From Fistularia commersonii (Eukaryota > Chordata > Actinopteri > Syngnathiformes > Fistulariidae): a stretch of DNA of 64,000 bases. Of the stretch, positions 21,329 through 35,100 are shown in pieces. The first letter of the stretch is position 1. Every line of letters starts with the position of its first letter. The position numbers and the translations under genes were made by a program. Below the pieces are notes generated by a model, which made no database searches, was not told where the DNA came from, and worked only from the letters and a program-made list of their open reading frames with translations. The stretch lies in assembly GCA_037954325.1 (NCBI GenBank), contig JBBMNZ010000015.1:5647501-5711500 (forward strand). Reading direction: 5' to 3'.

Positions 21329-24300
21329 TTCTCAACAAAAAAGAAACAAAACAAAAGAAATCCTAGACAAAATGCAGTTTCTTCGTTAAACCTTTTTCAT
21401 ATCAAATGAACAAATCATGACATTATGCACGATATTTACAAAAAAACAACCTTCTAAACTAAACATTTGAACATTCATAGACTAAAAAAAGAGAAATCAA
21501 TAATGCTGCATCTGCATATAACAGTCATGTTGCAGGTACTCCAAAAAAAGAGGACACGTAAAAAATGTTTCACCAAAATCTACAAATACAATGATATAAC
21601 CACCGTAAAAAGTTAGAAACAACGCCACAGAAACTGTCTACAAGTCTATTGTACAGTCCTTACCCATGAGAAGAGGTATGAATCATCCAGGTAGATAAGT
21701 GTAAGAGTCATTTCAACAGAGGTTCCGAACCTCAAAGATCACAATGTGAGAGCCGAGCAAAGAGCCGGATTCACACCTGGTGTAAAAGAACAAAACAAAT
21801 AAACAACAGTATACTTTCAAAATTACTTGCTTTTGTCTGCCACTGTCACTACAAGAGAAGGCAAGCCATTTCATATGGAAAAAGGAAAAATCCTGCTCAG
21901 GGATTAATTGTTTGTTCACTTAAATTGTCATGATGTGAGGAGGAGGTTGAATTAGTACTGCGTTCAGAGATGTTGGAAACATCCGGTGAAGAAATGTGCA
22001 AAAGCTGTGTGTCACTCCAGCAGCGGGACGCTTTGCAGCAATGGGCTAAAAATAAATGCCATCAGGAACCTGTGTTTTACCGAAACATTTTCAGCATGGC
22101 CATATTGGCATTGCGCTAACTAATGGCAAAAACCTTTGACATTTATCTCATAAAGGCCTTACACAGGTAGTTCAGATCAGTATCAGATGATATGTTGGCA
22201 GCTGTGTACTTATATACAATATCTTTGTTGAACATGTAAAACCTATGATATATTATGTGTAGCGCCAGGTGGATCTAAGGAAAAGAAAATGTGCCACTCA
22301 TTTATTCACTGCATGTCACAGTCATATTTTAAGAATATACTATGGCTATATTTAATATTAATTTCAATATATTTTAGCCTGGAATCCAGTGAATGCTTAC
22401 ACTCGTTTCTGTTGACATTTTCAACAAAATTGAAAATCTTAAATAAAAAAAACAAAAAAAAAAAAACAAAGCGTTATTTTATGTCAAAAAGTGCTATAGC
22501 GATAATATAGGAGCAGCTACTGAATTGGAATTGGCCCATTTAATCTCATGAAAAATTTAAAATAACCTTCAATTTCAGACCATTTGGTTAAGAATGGTAA
22601 AACAGGTGATAGAGCATCTATAAGCAAAAAGTTGAGAATAGATAGTAAACATGTTGATAGTCTGTATGTATTATATATTGTGCTACCCAAAAAAGGACTG
22701 TATTTGAAATACCCAGAATGGTGTGGGGTGTGACCAGTATTTTAAAGTTTATTTTTAATTGTTGTTGATTTTTTTTCTCAATTAACACCAGTATAGGACA
22801 AAGTGAGCACAAGTATAAGTGTGAAGTTTTTATATGAAGAATCGTTGTGCCACACACAGTGTGCTAATTCTCACTGATACATCTGTGTAAGGCCAAAATA
22901 AGCATAATAAATGGGGATTGTGGACAAACTTGTATTTGGTCCAGACGAGATGAATAATACTTATTTTCCACTTTATCAACAGATGATGGCTGGAATAAGC
23001 CTTGCTGAATTTCTAAAATGCTATAAAGGGATGGTTATGCTACTGTGTAACACTGCCTCTGCTGAAAGACATCAGTAATCAAAAGATTCAGTGGAGTTAC
23101 AGATATGCTACATCGAGCCTTCTACAGCACCGGTGTGTATAAACAGGAAAAAAAAAGTGTTTGGGCTACTTTCAAAAGGGCTCTGAGGTTAGGACATTTC
23201 CTTACAGCTTATGAAGTACACAAGACGTTTGTGGGATTTTCTTAACCAGCAGGCAAACATGTTCCAACATCTCTGATTGCGGCCCTCCAGACATTTCCGA
23301 AAATGAAAATCCCACTTGAGGAGTATAGAGGACCTCTCTTTTAAAAAGACTGAAAATAAGGAGGAGGCATCGAGTCATTGCCATTCTCAAACAACTCCTG
23401 TTTTGCAAAAAGCACGTAGTGCAAAAAAAAAGAAGCAGTGCAAAACAAGAGTGATTTTTGTGCAGAATGTAATTGTTTAAGTTACAAAATGATTTGATGC
23501 TTAATTTTGATATTTATTCAAGTGCTAAACCCTCGGAAATTTTCTGAGCTCAGTTACAAAGTGTTTAATTACATTAAGTACATTGTCGTTTTTCAACTAT
23601 TGGTCCTCTATTATAGTACATTTCAAGGTGACACTCAGAAGAGCATGTGGGCTTTTCTACATGGAGTCACAAAGGGGTCAATATTAAATCAATATAATCT
23701 TCATCTAAATAAATACAGATAAAATAGCAATGAAGTTGTGAAATAGTTCATTTAACAATGTATTACAGTCATTACATATTCCCAATTAAAAATGTTATTA
23801 ATTTTATCATTTAAGGCAATTCAAAACAATGTGATGTAATTATTCCACAACTTCATATTGCATACTTTGTCAACACTAACATCAGTTAGGTGGTGACATT
23901 GTCATTTATTGTTTGCTTATTCAACATTGAACACTTTGGGTCTCAGTATTTTCTGCTGGGCGGGAAAAATGAAAAAAAAGTGAATTCTTTTTACGAGAAA
24001 AGTGTTTGGTAAACAGTGAGACAAAAAGTCACAAAAAAAAAAGAAGAAAAAAAGTGGTGACGTTGCACAGTTTGTACAGCGCATCATCAGAAGGGGCCAC
24101 GTCCATGTTTGTAGTGAAAGGCTTTGCAGTCTCTGAGCGCTGCCACGTTGCTTCCATAGGATCACATCCTTTCTTCCCCTTTGGGTAGTTTGGCCTCTGT
24201 AACCTCTAAGGCAAGAAATTGTAGCTGCACTTGTCAGATATCCCCGAACAAATTTGTCAACACTTGAAAGTTACCGTGACAAATGTAGCCGAAATCAAAA

Positions 24301-24563
24301 AGTAAAATAAAATGTCAATCAGTTTTTTTCTTCCAACTTAACTCAGTTGTATCTTTACAAAACCAAATAAGAACAGGAATTACACAAAATTGTAAACATG
24401 CTTACACCCCTTTAAGAAAAAAATTACAACTTAAGTACACATGTGGCTAATAAATATAGACATATTTCTCCATGAAACTGTCAACAATAAAAAAAACTGC
24501 TGACAGTTGATAAATCAGCTCTAAGGAAGGGTACTGACCTACATCTAGGCAATTTCATCTACA

Positions 24564-24593
24564 GCCCCCACGCCCATCCCCACCCCCCCACCC
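24564..24593 (-). promoter_or_regulatory. G-quadruplex candidate in bach2 3'UTR
   Basis: On the bach2 strand there are five G-runs of 3, 7, 4, 3 and 5, separated by loops of 1, 1, 2 and 3 bases. This meets the usual G3+ rule in the RNA. Confidence 0.6.
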
Positions 24594-27285
24594 AATAAAT
24601 AAATAAACAACTTCACATTAAGGAACTAAAAACTATAAATCCAGCTGATTAGTGTTATTCTGTGTAAATTCAGTACATTAAGGAGATTATCATTGGCTTA
24701 AAGGCTATTCTTTTTTCTGACTTCTGGATCATTAACTCGCATAAAGTTCAATTTAGTGAGTTTTTTTTTTTTTTTTACTTCTTTTTAAGAGCGTAAACCC
24801 TAAAAGACAGAAGAAGCCTACAAACATCCAGAATCCGAACACCATGAAGCAACTGACCATGTGACAGCACCACCCAAAACCAACACCACCAGCACAACCA
24901 GCACTACCCCCTGCCACGTGCCTCCCCATTGATTTTTCAACAGCAGATGAATTTGCATCTCCCTAAATCGACAATGTGCCAGTGTGTTTGTTTAGAACTT
25001 TGAACTTCATACCCGACACCATTAGGGGCACTGATGTGTTATTTGGGTATTGACTGTTTTGTGTCCACAATTGTGTGTATGTGTGTGAATACATGACATT
25101 TTTGGTGTCTGACACCCAGATCCTGTAGCAAATACTTTAAAGTAGGGTTGTTTATGTACAATATGCGAACACTGCAGCTAAATACATGATTACCGTTGGT
25201 ATGAACACTCAATTCTCACTACTCAAAGAAACAATTAAACAACGGGCAAAAAAGAGCACTTATGATTCCTGTAAGCTGAGGTTTGACAGGACCATGCCAG
25301 TGTAACCTATTTAACATTGATCACCGGAAATACATTTTTGTCTTTTTGATGTTGCTTTGTTCTTTTTTTTTCTGGAAAATGTTGATATGACCTCTGAAAA
25401 ATACTCAAGACACACTGAATTTTTACAAAGATGATGTGTCTACAGCAGGGACCATTTTACCTGCCTACTGTCTGCTGCAATTCTGTTTGTTCATTTAATC
25501 CCAGTTGATGTGTGATCTCTCATATTTATTGAGAAAAATCTGCTGAATGTATTTTAGAACATATACTGTATGTATTCTTTAATGATCAGCTTCAAATTCT
25601 TGCAGTTACTTGCTAATTTACAAATACCTTTTTAATCAGTTTAAATCAAAAGACATGGGGAAAAAAAGTACATTGGCGTGGTCCTTTAACCTATTTGGAC
25701 AAGCAGTGATTGGCGTTGAGTTTTGATATAAGTGCCAATGTCGCAATGCATTCGCCAGGCGTCACCTCTTGGAGGTGCTGGTCTGTGCATCTCTGTGAGA
25801 GAGTTCTGTAATAGCGCAGAGAAGTAAAAAAATAATAAAATTAAAAAAAAAAGGCCGAAGAGAAACATGTAGGAACATCCATCTGAGCACAAGAAAACGA
25901 CGACAAATCAACGTTCAATAAACAAAACATTGCATAATGAGATTTTGTTTCACAATTTGCACTAATGTAAACACATCTAACGTATACACACCTTTGGTAA
26001 CATTTTACTTTAAAGTCCTGTGTCACTCGGCAATTACCGTTTACGTGATATGTCGTGCATTGTTTTTGTTAAGTATCAGTTTGAGAATACGATTAATTTT
26101 AATATTTTTTCAAGTAATGAGATAATATGTACATGTGTGTTCGAAGTACCACAACAAGCTTAGCTAAGATACAGGGGGCATACAGGTTGCCATCCTGGCT
26201 TCACAGAAATATGTGAAATTGTCAAAACCCGGTGCATAAAAAAAACAAAAAGCGTGATGGTGGATCTTGAATGAGCTCCTCAAACAGCGAAAAAATTGTT
26301 CAATTAAAAAAATTATGTAGTTACAGTTCAAATAACATTGTGGTTTAGTTTAATATAAGATATGGTGAGAACTGGAACCCGCTCTACGGCTGCAGGGTTA
26401 TTTGTCTTAACCACCCCTCTAACTCGGCGTTTGAGGAAGACTTTCTCACAAAAACACCAACCGTCACTGGACATTGTTGGATTCATCAGACCACCATGAG
26501 GAATATAATCAATTTTTATCACAGACAGTATTTAAAATGTTTACAAAGCAAACACAAGCAACTTGGAGTGATTAAGTAGTTGTGTTCGTTTCACATATTT
26601 TACGAGAGATGGCCCTGGATGTAACCGCTGGCTATTTTTATTATCTCTACACCAACTTTATTTTTGTTTGCTTTGGTCTGAAACAATAGATGCAATTTCA
26701 CTTTGTTGCATTTTCCCTTTGGTACCGTTCAGTCGCACACATGTACAATTTCAAGTGAACCAACAAAAGTCGCGTCAGAGCTGCAGCCCCGTTCATTTGG
26801 TCAGGAATCTTGCCTGTTTGACCAGCAAAGAAAGGTGTTTTTTTTTCCTTCCTATTTTTCTGAGAGGAAGAGTACAAAATTGTAAAATGCTTCTTTAAAG
26901 TGGAGCTTTCTCAGGCAAGAGAACCTGACCAAGACCTTGTTCAAGAGCTGGTGTTAGCGCTGTTGTTTGGACCCTCCTTCAGGGTGACTACTGTGTTTGC
27001 ATTTGCCCAAACAAGCTGCTCTAAAGTCTGCCTCTCACTGCGTCAAGTGCCCCAAACAAAAAAAAAAAACAGAGCAAATGAGCTCATTTCCCAGAGTGTT
27101 AAACTCTTCCTCAATTAGAAGTCAGAAGTGTCGAAGTTTGAATGCTATGAAGTCAAAGTTTGCAGTGAACTTGAAACCCATAATTGCCAAGATTTTACAG
27201 AACTCTAAAGTAAAGTGCATGTACATGTTGATAGGGACTGAACATTCTGAGAAATTCCTGAGTTTAACCTCCCATGATGCACGAA

Positions 27286-27396
27286 GGAGGGAGGGAAGCT
27301 GACAGGAAAAGGAGTGAGACAGGCCAAGAGAGAGAGAGTGAGGGAGAGTGTGAGAGTGACAGTGAGAAAATAGAGAGAGAGAGAAAGAGAAAAAGC
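27286..27396. repeat. GA-rich low-complexity tract (CU-rich in bach2 mRNA)
   Basis: Runs of GAGAGAG and GAAAGAGAAA, about 150 bp after the bach2 stop codon. In the mRNA it is a CU-rich tract of the kind PTB proteins bind. Confidence 0.85.
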
Positions 27397-27549
27397 TGCC
27401 AGTGCTTTTGTTTCATCGCCAGTCCAAAAAATACCTGTGGAACAGTATTGCTGCAAGGACAATGCTTTTGTTGTCCATTACAAAAAAACAGAAAAGAATA
27501 CTTCAAATATCAAAGAATAAACAAGTGTTAATGTGTCACAGACAAAGCC

Positions 27550-27975
27550 TCAGGGACAGTCCTGTCTCTTCTGTTCCTCTGTTGTGCATTTCTCAGTCAT
27601 TTCCTGACAGAAATCTACCGTCACGATGGGGCTGAACATCTCTTCCGTGGAATCGAACACCAGCGGACATTGTTGACCCTCCTCAACAGATACCTCCACC
27701 ATCCCCGGCTGCCCGTCCTCCCTTTCTCCCCGACCCAACTCACACTGCCGGGCAGCTTGGATTTGGCGGGGTGACCTCGGCTGGGACGAGCCCTCCTCAG
27801 CAGACGGTGACGGCGGGCTGGATGTAAGGTCAATGCTGGAGGACATGGGAGGAGGCTGGCCGCCTTGCACCTCCCTGCACACTTGCTGGGATAGGAATGA
27901 CAAGTTCTGCCACAGCTCGGACATGCACATCTTCAGCTGGTTGCGCTCACTCAGCAGCTTCTCCTTCTCACACAC
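27550..27975 (-). CDS. bach2: bach2 last coding exon: leucine zipper and C-terminus
   Basis: 141 codons plus TGA, beginning VCEKEKLLSERNQLK (zipper). A poorly conserved Pro/Ser-rich spacer follows, then the conserved VTVDFCQEMTEKCTTEEQ tail. The spacer is shorter than in human, which explains part of the smaller protein. Confidence 0.96.
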   Translation of the reverse strand: MCEKEKLLSERNQLKMCMSELWQNLSFLSQQVCREVQGGQPPPMSSSIDLTSSPPSPSAEEGSSQPRSPRQIQAARQCELGRGEREDGQPGMVEVSVEEGQQCPLVFDSTEEMFSPIVTVDFCQEMTEKCTTEEQKRQDCP

Positions 27976-30900
27976 CTAATAAGACAGAGTGTTGTCAGGG
28001 GACTCTCAATTCAGTCTGACAACTAATGTGAGTGTGGAAAATTGCATAACATTTGTTGTGTTTGGTCTAAGCCCTTGGGAGATGGAATGGGCACATCACT
28101 TCGGCACGGGCAACACAGCTAGTATCAGACAATTAATCTTTTTTTTAATGGCCAAAATATGAAGATATAAAGTATGTATATCTTTCACATTCATGTACAT
28201 TCAAAGAAATTAAAAATCTAAGTTTGGGATGTAAATTGAATTTTGAGTTTACAGAAACTGGTTGATCCTACTTTATTTTCCCAGCAATAATAAAATTTCC
28301 TTTTCATACAAATTACCATTATTAAGGTCCTAAAACAATTACACCATGTAATTTTACAATGTTCTGAGCCAAGTGGTTTTTTTGTGTCCAATTCTTACAT
28401 TCTGTGAACATCAAACTTTTTTTTTTTTTTTTTTTATTTAAATGTGTACAAAATATGGCTGCGGATCTCTTACTGGACCCCTACATGTACTGTTTTTTTT
28501 TCTTTATATATTGATGGTTGTTACTTAATCTCACCAGTTTGCGAATTTCACTCTCGAGATTCTGGATACAGTCTAGCTTCCTCTTGCGACAGCGCTGGGC
28601 AGCGATGCGGTTTTTGCTGCGGCGACGGATATCATGGATAAACTCCAGCTGCTCCGAGGTCAACTTGTGCATCTTGATGAGGATCTGGAAGTCATTTCGG
28701 GGCAGGTTGGTGATTTGATCCACAGGAAAGGGCAGCTTAACCTAAAAGCAGCAGAGATGTTTTATTAATTGCCTTTTGTTGAGTTTTTATTGGAAAATTA
28801 GGGAAACCAGTTTGCATGTGAGCCACGTGCAATACCTATGCAATTACTGGGAATAAAACAATGGAAAATTTTGATGACAAAAAAATGCTGTATCTTATCA
28901 CAACTACTCATAGTTTAAGAATGTGGATTTAGAAGAAAAACTAAATAGTCAAAAACGTATAGGTTTGAAAAATTCACAGAAACATAATTTCTGTGGTGGA
29001 TATCTCTACATATTTGGATATCAGCATCTATGAAAAGCAAACAAAAAACAACACAGAAAAAATATTCTACCATGTGAGTTTTTAAAATAATTTTTTTTCA
29101 TTGTGGTCTTGCAGTAAATGTTGGGTGAGACAATGAGAGCAGTGTAGCAGCAGGTCCACTAGGTGTCAGTACCAAACTATGAAAACAAGCAATCAAAAGA
29201 ACATTGTTCAGTAGAAGGCAGCATTATCGCTTGGTGTCACAATGAAGTCACTTTATATGTACTTAATATCAAAATATATTTTGAATTACCACAAATATAT
29301 ATTGTGATTGTGTTTTAGTTCAGTTATGTTTAGTTTGTATGTGCATCTTAATTGAGTAAATTATTTACTTTAATTTAACAAATCCCACATTTATCTATGA
29401 TATAGTTCAGTGACGTTTTGCCTTGATTTAATTTTGATGTAAACTTTAATTAATCCAATTTTACCACTATTATATTTATATGGCTACATTTCTGTCATCA
29501 CTGCTTTTATCTATTCCTCTATTTGGTTATCTGTATTAAAGTAGTTAATGGATGTATTGTGCTGTTTGTACGCAAGTTATTGATTATTTCAGCGAATCTA
29601 TCAGAGAATTGAGTGTTGAATGTGGTCGACGTTGCACTGTTCTGCCACAGTCATGCTGTCTTGATAAAAGCAACAGTCAGCACAGCACTATGACATCATT
29701 CCCCTCACTGACAACAAGGGAGAGGAGGGCCTGTGTGTGGAGCGTGTTAGGTACTGCCTGTCCTTTACCCTATAGACTTCTATAAATAGCTCCATGAGCC
29801 TGAGCAGTCACATAATGAGGTTGAAATGAGAAAGTGAGCTGTGGATGGTCATAAATCCCCCTCTCTGATATTTCTCTCTGACTGGTCTCTTCCTCTCCAG
29901 CTTTAAAAATGTGTGCATCAGTTGATACCCCTATGCTACTTTTACCTTTCACTGACATTAAGCAACATAATTCAATTGAAGCAATTATTGCTCCTGATGT
30001 GAAGAGTGGCTGAACTGATTCTTTCATCGCTTACTTAGAGGACACCGCAGTAAAGTGAGGTTAGGGCTCATTCTGTAACTGTTTTTGTGGTGTAAAATGA
30101 TGTCAAAATAACAAAAAAAGGACCTTATGAGATGCTACAGAAGAACTGTTCGTCTCTGAGCTTTCATATGGAATTCCCTGTGTTTATGTATAACAGGATA
30201 AATGAATGAGCCATTTATACGTTGCAAGTTTTAAAAATGTATTGGCTTTCTACATTGGTCTGCACCAAGTCAACTATGTTTTTTTCCACTGAAACACAAA
30301 GAAATCTTGGTCTTGATATAGTTTGGTCTAAGACCTGAGCTTTCCGACAGCACCAAACTGATACTAGACCAGAGGAGGTTTAGCCAGTAAATCTTCCAAA
30401 AGCTAGTGCTGTCATTGCCTTATGGTACATGATGGGGAGGGGGGAGACAAAAATAAATAAAACAATTACAATCTAGTCTTTTTACAGCAAGCCAGTTACT
30501 AATAATTTCAATTATTACATTGTCTCAGTTGATTCTATTGCTTAGAGATTGGAGTTTTCTAAAAGTTTGTTTTGAAGTCAAAATTGTAAAAAAAAAAAAA
30601 AAAAATCTAACCATGACAGTGTAGATGTGTAGACAAGCCTTACAGATTAGATCAATGTGGCTAAGCTCTTATTAACTGAGTTACAGTGATATGCTCTCAG
30701 GAAACGGAATAAGATGAATTAATGACAAGTGATCATTTATATTTTCTTCTTCACAACTTTGTTTGCCATGGTGGCAAAGCAGCTGAGCTCTTAAAAATTG
30801 TTATATTTACAGGTTGCTCGTAGCTGACTCTTGCATACAGATTCAATTTGAGCCAAACTACTGTACATTAATCTGCCCCGATTGAGAATGTTAGGTTGTG

Positions 30901-32093
30901 TAAACATTAGACAGTGGTGTTGAGATTTCACAATGCAGCAATGAATCAGGTATAGCGATAGCAAGAGCAGCTCTTACCATATCAACAGATATGAAAATAC
31001 ACTATTCTTCATCTTCTTTTCCTGTCGGCCATTCCATGCAGGGGTTGCCACAGCAAGTTATCTTCCTCCATCCAACCTTATTCTCTGCATCCTCTTTCCT
31101 CACACCAACAAAATTCATGTCCTCTTTCTCTGCATCCATAAATCTTCTCTTTGGTCTTCCTCTAGACCTCATGGTTCTAACCTCAGCATCCTTCTTCCAA
31201 TATATTCACTGTACCTCCTCTACATATGTTGTAATGGTAAAATTGACTGCTAAATTGTACGTATTTCTCACTCCATAAAAGTAATGTTGCAGTATTGTGT
31301 ATCCTGACTCTTCTGCTGTTTAAGAATAGAAAGAAATTTCCACAACAATGTCTAAAACATCACAGTTTGACTGTATCTCCATAACATCTACCCTGTGCTG
31401 TCCCTCTGAAGGACTCATTCCTGATAGTAACCATCCTCATCACTACAAAAGAGAACCTCAAAATTTTCACCTCATACATTGTTGTAACGTCGAATTCGAC
31501 TTTTCAGGGACACACATTGTTGTGCTCGTGTGCAGGATGAAATTTGAGTGTGCATGTAAAGATGTAATGAATTACCACAGTGATGTGCCTCCAGCCTCTC
31601 AGGAAGTGACATGATAAACCACTGTATTGCAGGTGAGATGAAAAAATATAGCTCCTGTTTATGTAAATAAAATGGTTCAGAATAACAATGCAAATGAGTA
31701 TGCACTGTCATAGACTGAATGATCAAGCTTACGATTGGTCCGTGAAACATTTTGGTTGAATACAATGAAGATTTGATTAAAAGTAGACCTCTTATTTTAG
31801 TGGTGCAGTAGGCGACCTGTTAAAGCACTTGATAGGAAACTTGTGATCTTATGTGAAAGAAGTGATGGCTGAAAGCTGCAACGCAGCGCTTAAAAGCATT
31901 TAATAGTGTTTAGAGGTGAGCATTGCATGCTGGTCGAATTGGTTGGGTTAGGTGGAAGGTCATGATCATGGAGCAAGCAGACGTTAAGGGAACATAGGTA
32001 GGACACTATGCACGTGCCTTCCAGGCACCCTGGGCTGTGACCGTGTTCGTACTGTTGGTGAAACAACTGGGTCGGGCCAAGGAAGTGGGACAA

Positions 32094-32171
<78 letters not shown>

Positions 32172-35100
32172 TCTGGGTGAATTTGTTAGAAAGAAGAAAT
32201 CCTGTCCTATTACTTTATTGTTATAAACAGACAGAGATTTTAAGTAGAACAAAAGCTATAGTTTTACTTCAAAACATGAAGTACTTCCTTTAACAGAGGA
32301 CATCAAAGGTATTTGCAACACTGAATTCAAATTTGTTAAACATTTAAACAGAAGATAGTTAATTATTCACAGTGACTGATAGTAGATATTATCTTTATAG
32401 CCACACTGTGTTGCTTTTTTATGGCTGCTGAAATAAAGAATATACTAGTCAAAGTACTAAAGCAATGCAATTAATCTATTTAACAATTTCAAATTCTGAT
32501 TTTATCACACATTGGGTTGATGGATAATTGATTTTTTTTGGGTTATTCTTTAAATGCTGTTAAGACATTAAAACCACCAGAAAAAAAGGTGATTTCAAAG
32601 GAAATATACAATTGTGATTAGTGTATTTATTTCACTCAATCTTTTAGGTTGGTCTTTGCACTCTTCTGTTGGTGTAGCTGCAAGGGGACTCAAATGTATT
32701 TGTGCTGTCATATTGCAGGTACCCAAGTCCCCATTACATAAAGGTCTGTATGTGATATGAAGGAGAGGAGACAGCGTGAGCATGAAATTGAAATTTCCAC
32801 ACATACTGCATGTGCTTTGGTATCACCATGGTAACCCCATAGCTCTTTTAAGACATAGAGTGCAATGGAAGTGTTTCTCCTAAGAGTGTAGCCTTGGCTG
32901 TAAATAACACCTGGAATTTGATGTGATGTCTACGTGTGTGCAGGGGGTGGGGGTGGGGGCGGGAGGGCAATGCTTTTAAGACAGAAATGTGTCCTTTGGG
33001 AGGAAGAAAGAGCAGTTATTGCTCAGAGATGGTGGTAATTCATGGTGAAAAGCTATGTCATTCTACTGATAAGCAGTGCAGAGAGACACATGGAATTCAA
33101 TTTGTACATATACTGTAGAATTTAGATACTTATTTAGATTACTATTTGTAACATTGACTTGAAATGATTTTAGTGAAATAAGTATCTATTACAGTGAATA
33201 TATGCATATTAGTTTTGACAGTAACAATGATGAAAAGACAGGAGGCAGAGCTAGAAGTTGGAGAGATGAAGATGCTAAGGTTCTCTTTTGGAGTGACGAG
33301 GATGGATAGAATTAGGAATGAGTCTGTCAGAAGGACAGCACATGTTAAAGGTTTTGGAGAGAAGGTCAGAGAGGCCAGACTGAGATGGTTCGGTCATGTA
33401 CAGAGAAGGGATAGTATATATCGTGGGAGATGGATACTAGAATTGGAGCTACCAGGCAGAAAGTCTAGAGGAAGACCAAAGAGAAGATTTATGGATTTAG
33501 TGAGAGAGGATATAAAGGTTGTTAGTGTGAGAGAGGAGGATACAGAGAATAGGGTTAGATGGAGAAGGTTGATTTGCTGTGGCAACCCCTGAAAGGAAAA
33601 GACGAAAGGAGAAGAAGATATCCATATTTGTTTTAGTTTTTTTTGCAGATGGTATGAAAGGTACCTTTCTTCATCACATTTTTTTTTCTATAAAATGCTT
33701 TGGTCTTCAAGTCTTGCCTGCCTCAGGTGAGCGGCAACAAGTTAATAGTGCTCCACTGTCGCAGCCATTTCAGTGAGCTCAGAGAGCAAAGGCTTTTTCT
33801 GTGAAGCGGGTAACAGGCGCAATTTTTGTGGGAGCTGTTGTTTTTTTGACCAGCAAAAAGTGGACAATGGACACACACGTCAATGCTGTGATCTGAATGT
33901 AATCAGATGTAACGGTCTCTTGATAGAATCTGGACAGAAGAAGGATTTTCATGCTATGTGTAAAAAGGGTCCAATCTTTTATTGGCCACCACCTTAGACT
34001 GGTTATGAATCTTATACTATAAACTTGATAGCAGTCGGTTTCTGGCTGCTTGACTTTCCCTCATTCTTCATCTAGCAAAGCGGGTGTCTGAGTTCTGTTG
34101 TTAGTGACAAAGCAGTGGGGGGTGATACTGCTGCTCGACTGATGTCTGGGACCATTAACAATGATCTATTACAAGTAGTTTAGCTCATGTTCGCCATAGT
34201 TTGGAACTAAAACCTTTCTCTCACTACAACTTATAACTGTAATCATGAATCCATCGCTTATACTGTTTTTCCTGTACTCAGGGTCGCGGTGTGTCTGAAG
34301 CCATTCCAGCTGCTATGTCCAAGAAGCAAGCTCCACCCCAGAACGGACACCAATCGATCACAGGGCCATATAGAGGCATTCAACCAGACACCACAAATGT
34401 GTTTGAAAACAATATGAGGGTGACTGCAGTAGGATTTTGACTAAGACTTCGTTTAAGGATTTCTTTTTTAGTTTAAAAAATGTTAATCCTTATACATTTA
34501 AAACTGTATGGACATCAATGTGTGACTTTAGTATTTTGATGATATATCATGAAGCCTTTGGAGATTTCACCTCATTAGACTAAGGAGTTTTGTCTTTACT
34601 CAATGAGGTGATACAACCATCAGGACTGCCTGATGCAGTTGCAAACAGGCAGCATTGCTTAGTCTTTGTTCAGACTTGGATTTGTTTCACAAGGTTGCTG
34701 GTTTTGCTTCTTTTACACTGAGCTATACTTTCATGGATGCATCAATTGGCAATATTAAACATCAAATATGTGGTCTCACATCTTGGACCATTTTGACTGA
34801 TCAGAAATGTCTGATAAGCACAGAACATAAACATGAAAAGTGTGTAAAAATCAGTAGTCACTTCAAAGTCTATGATGTACCATTATTAGAAATAGCGCTT
34901 AAACCTTAAAATAATTGAACTGAAGATCAAAGGTCTTCAAAAATTCTACATGGTTTTTGTCACCCCAATTTTAACAGCATGATATATGAATGGGGTGATG
35001 AAGAAAAAGGAATTAAACCTTTCACTACCTATGTGGTGACAGCAGCAAAGACAACAAAGCCTTATTATAGCATACCAAACAGGTTTACCTATGTCAAAGA

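Larger units (their letters stand above)
21305..27549 (-). other. bach2: bach2 3'UTR, about 6.2 kb (inferred)
   Basis: From the stop at 27550 to the poly(A) signal at 21323-21328 there is no coding frame and no recognisable transposon. Such a long repeat-poor run fits a long 3'UTR, and mammalian BACH2 also has one of several kilobases. Minus-strand features: a pyrimidine-rich CU tract (27286-27396), a G-quadruplex candidate (24564-24593), three Pumilio-type UGUANAUA sites and one AGCAUUA (miR-155 seed match). The extent is inference. Confidence 0.6.

Noticed and set aside
31984..32252. Open frames rich in Cys-Val (CVCVCV...)
   Set aside because: Translation of the (AC)37 microsatellite; similar frames at 8.7, 9.8, 10.6 and 41.2 kb have the same cause.
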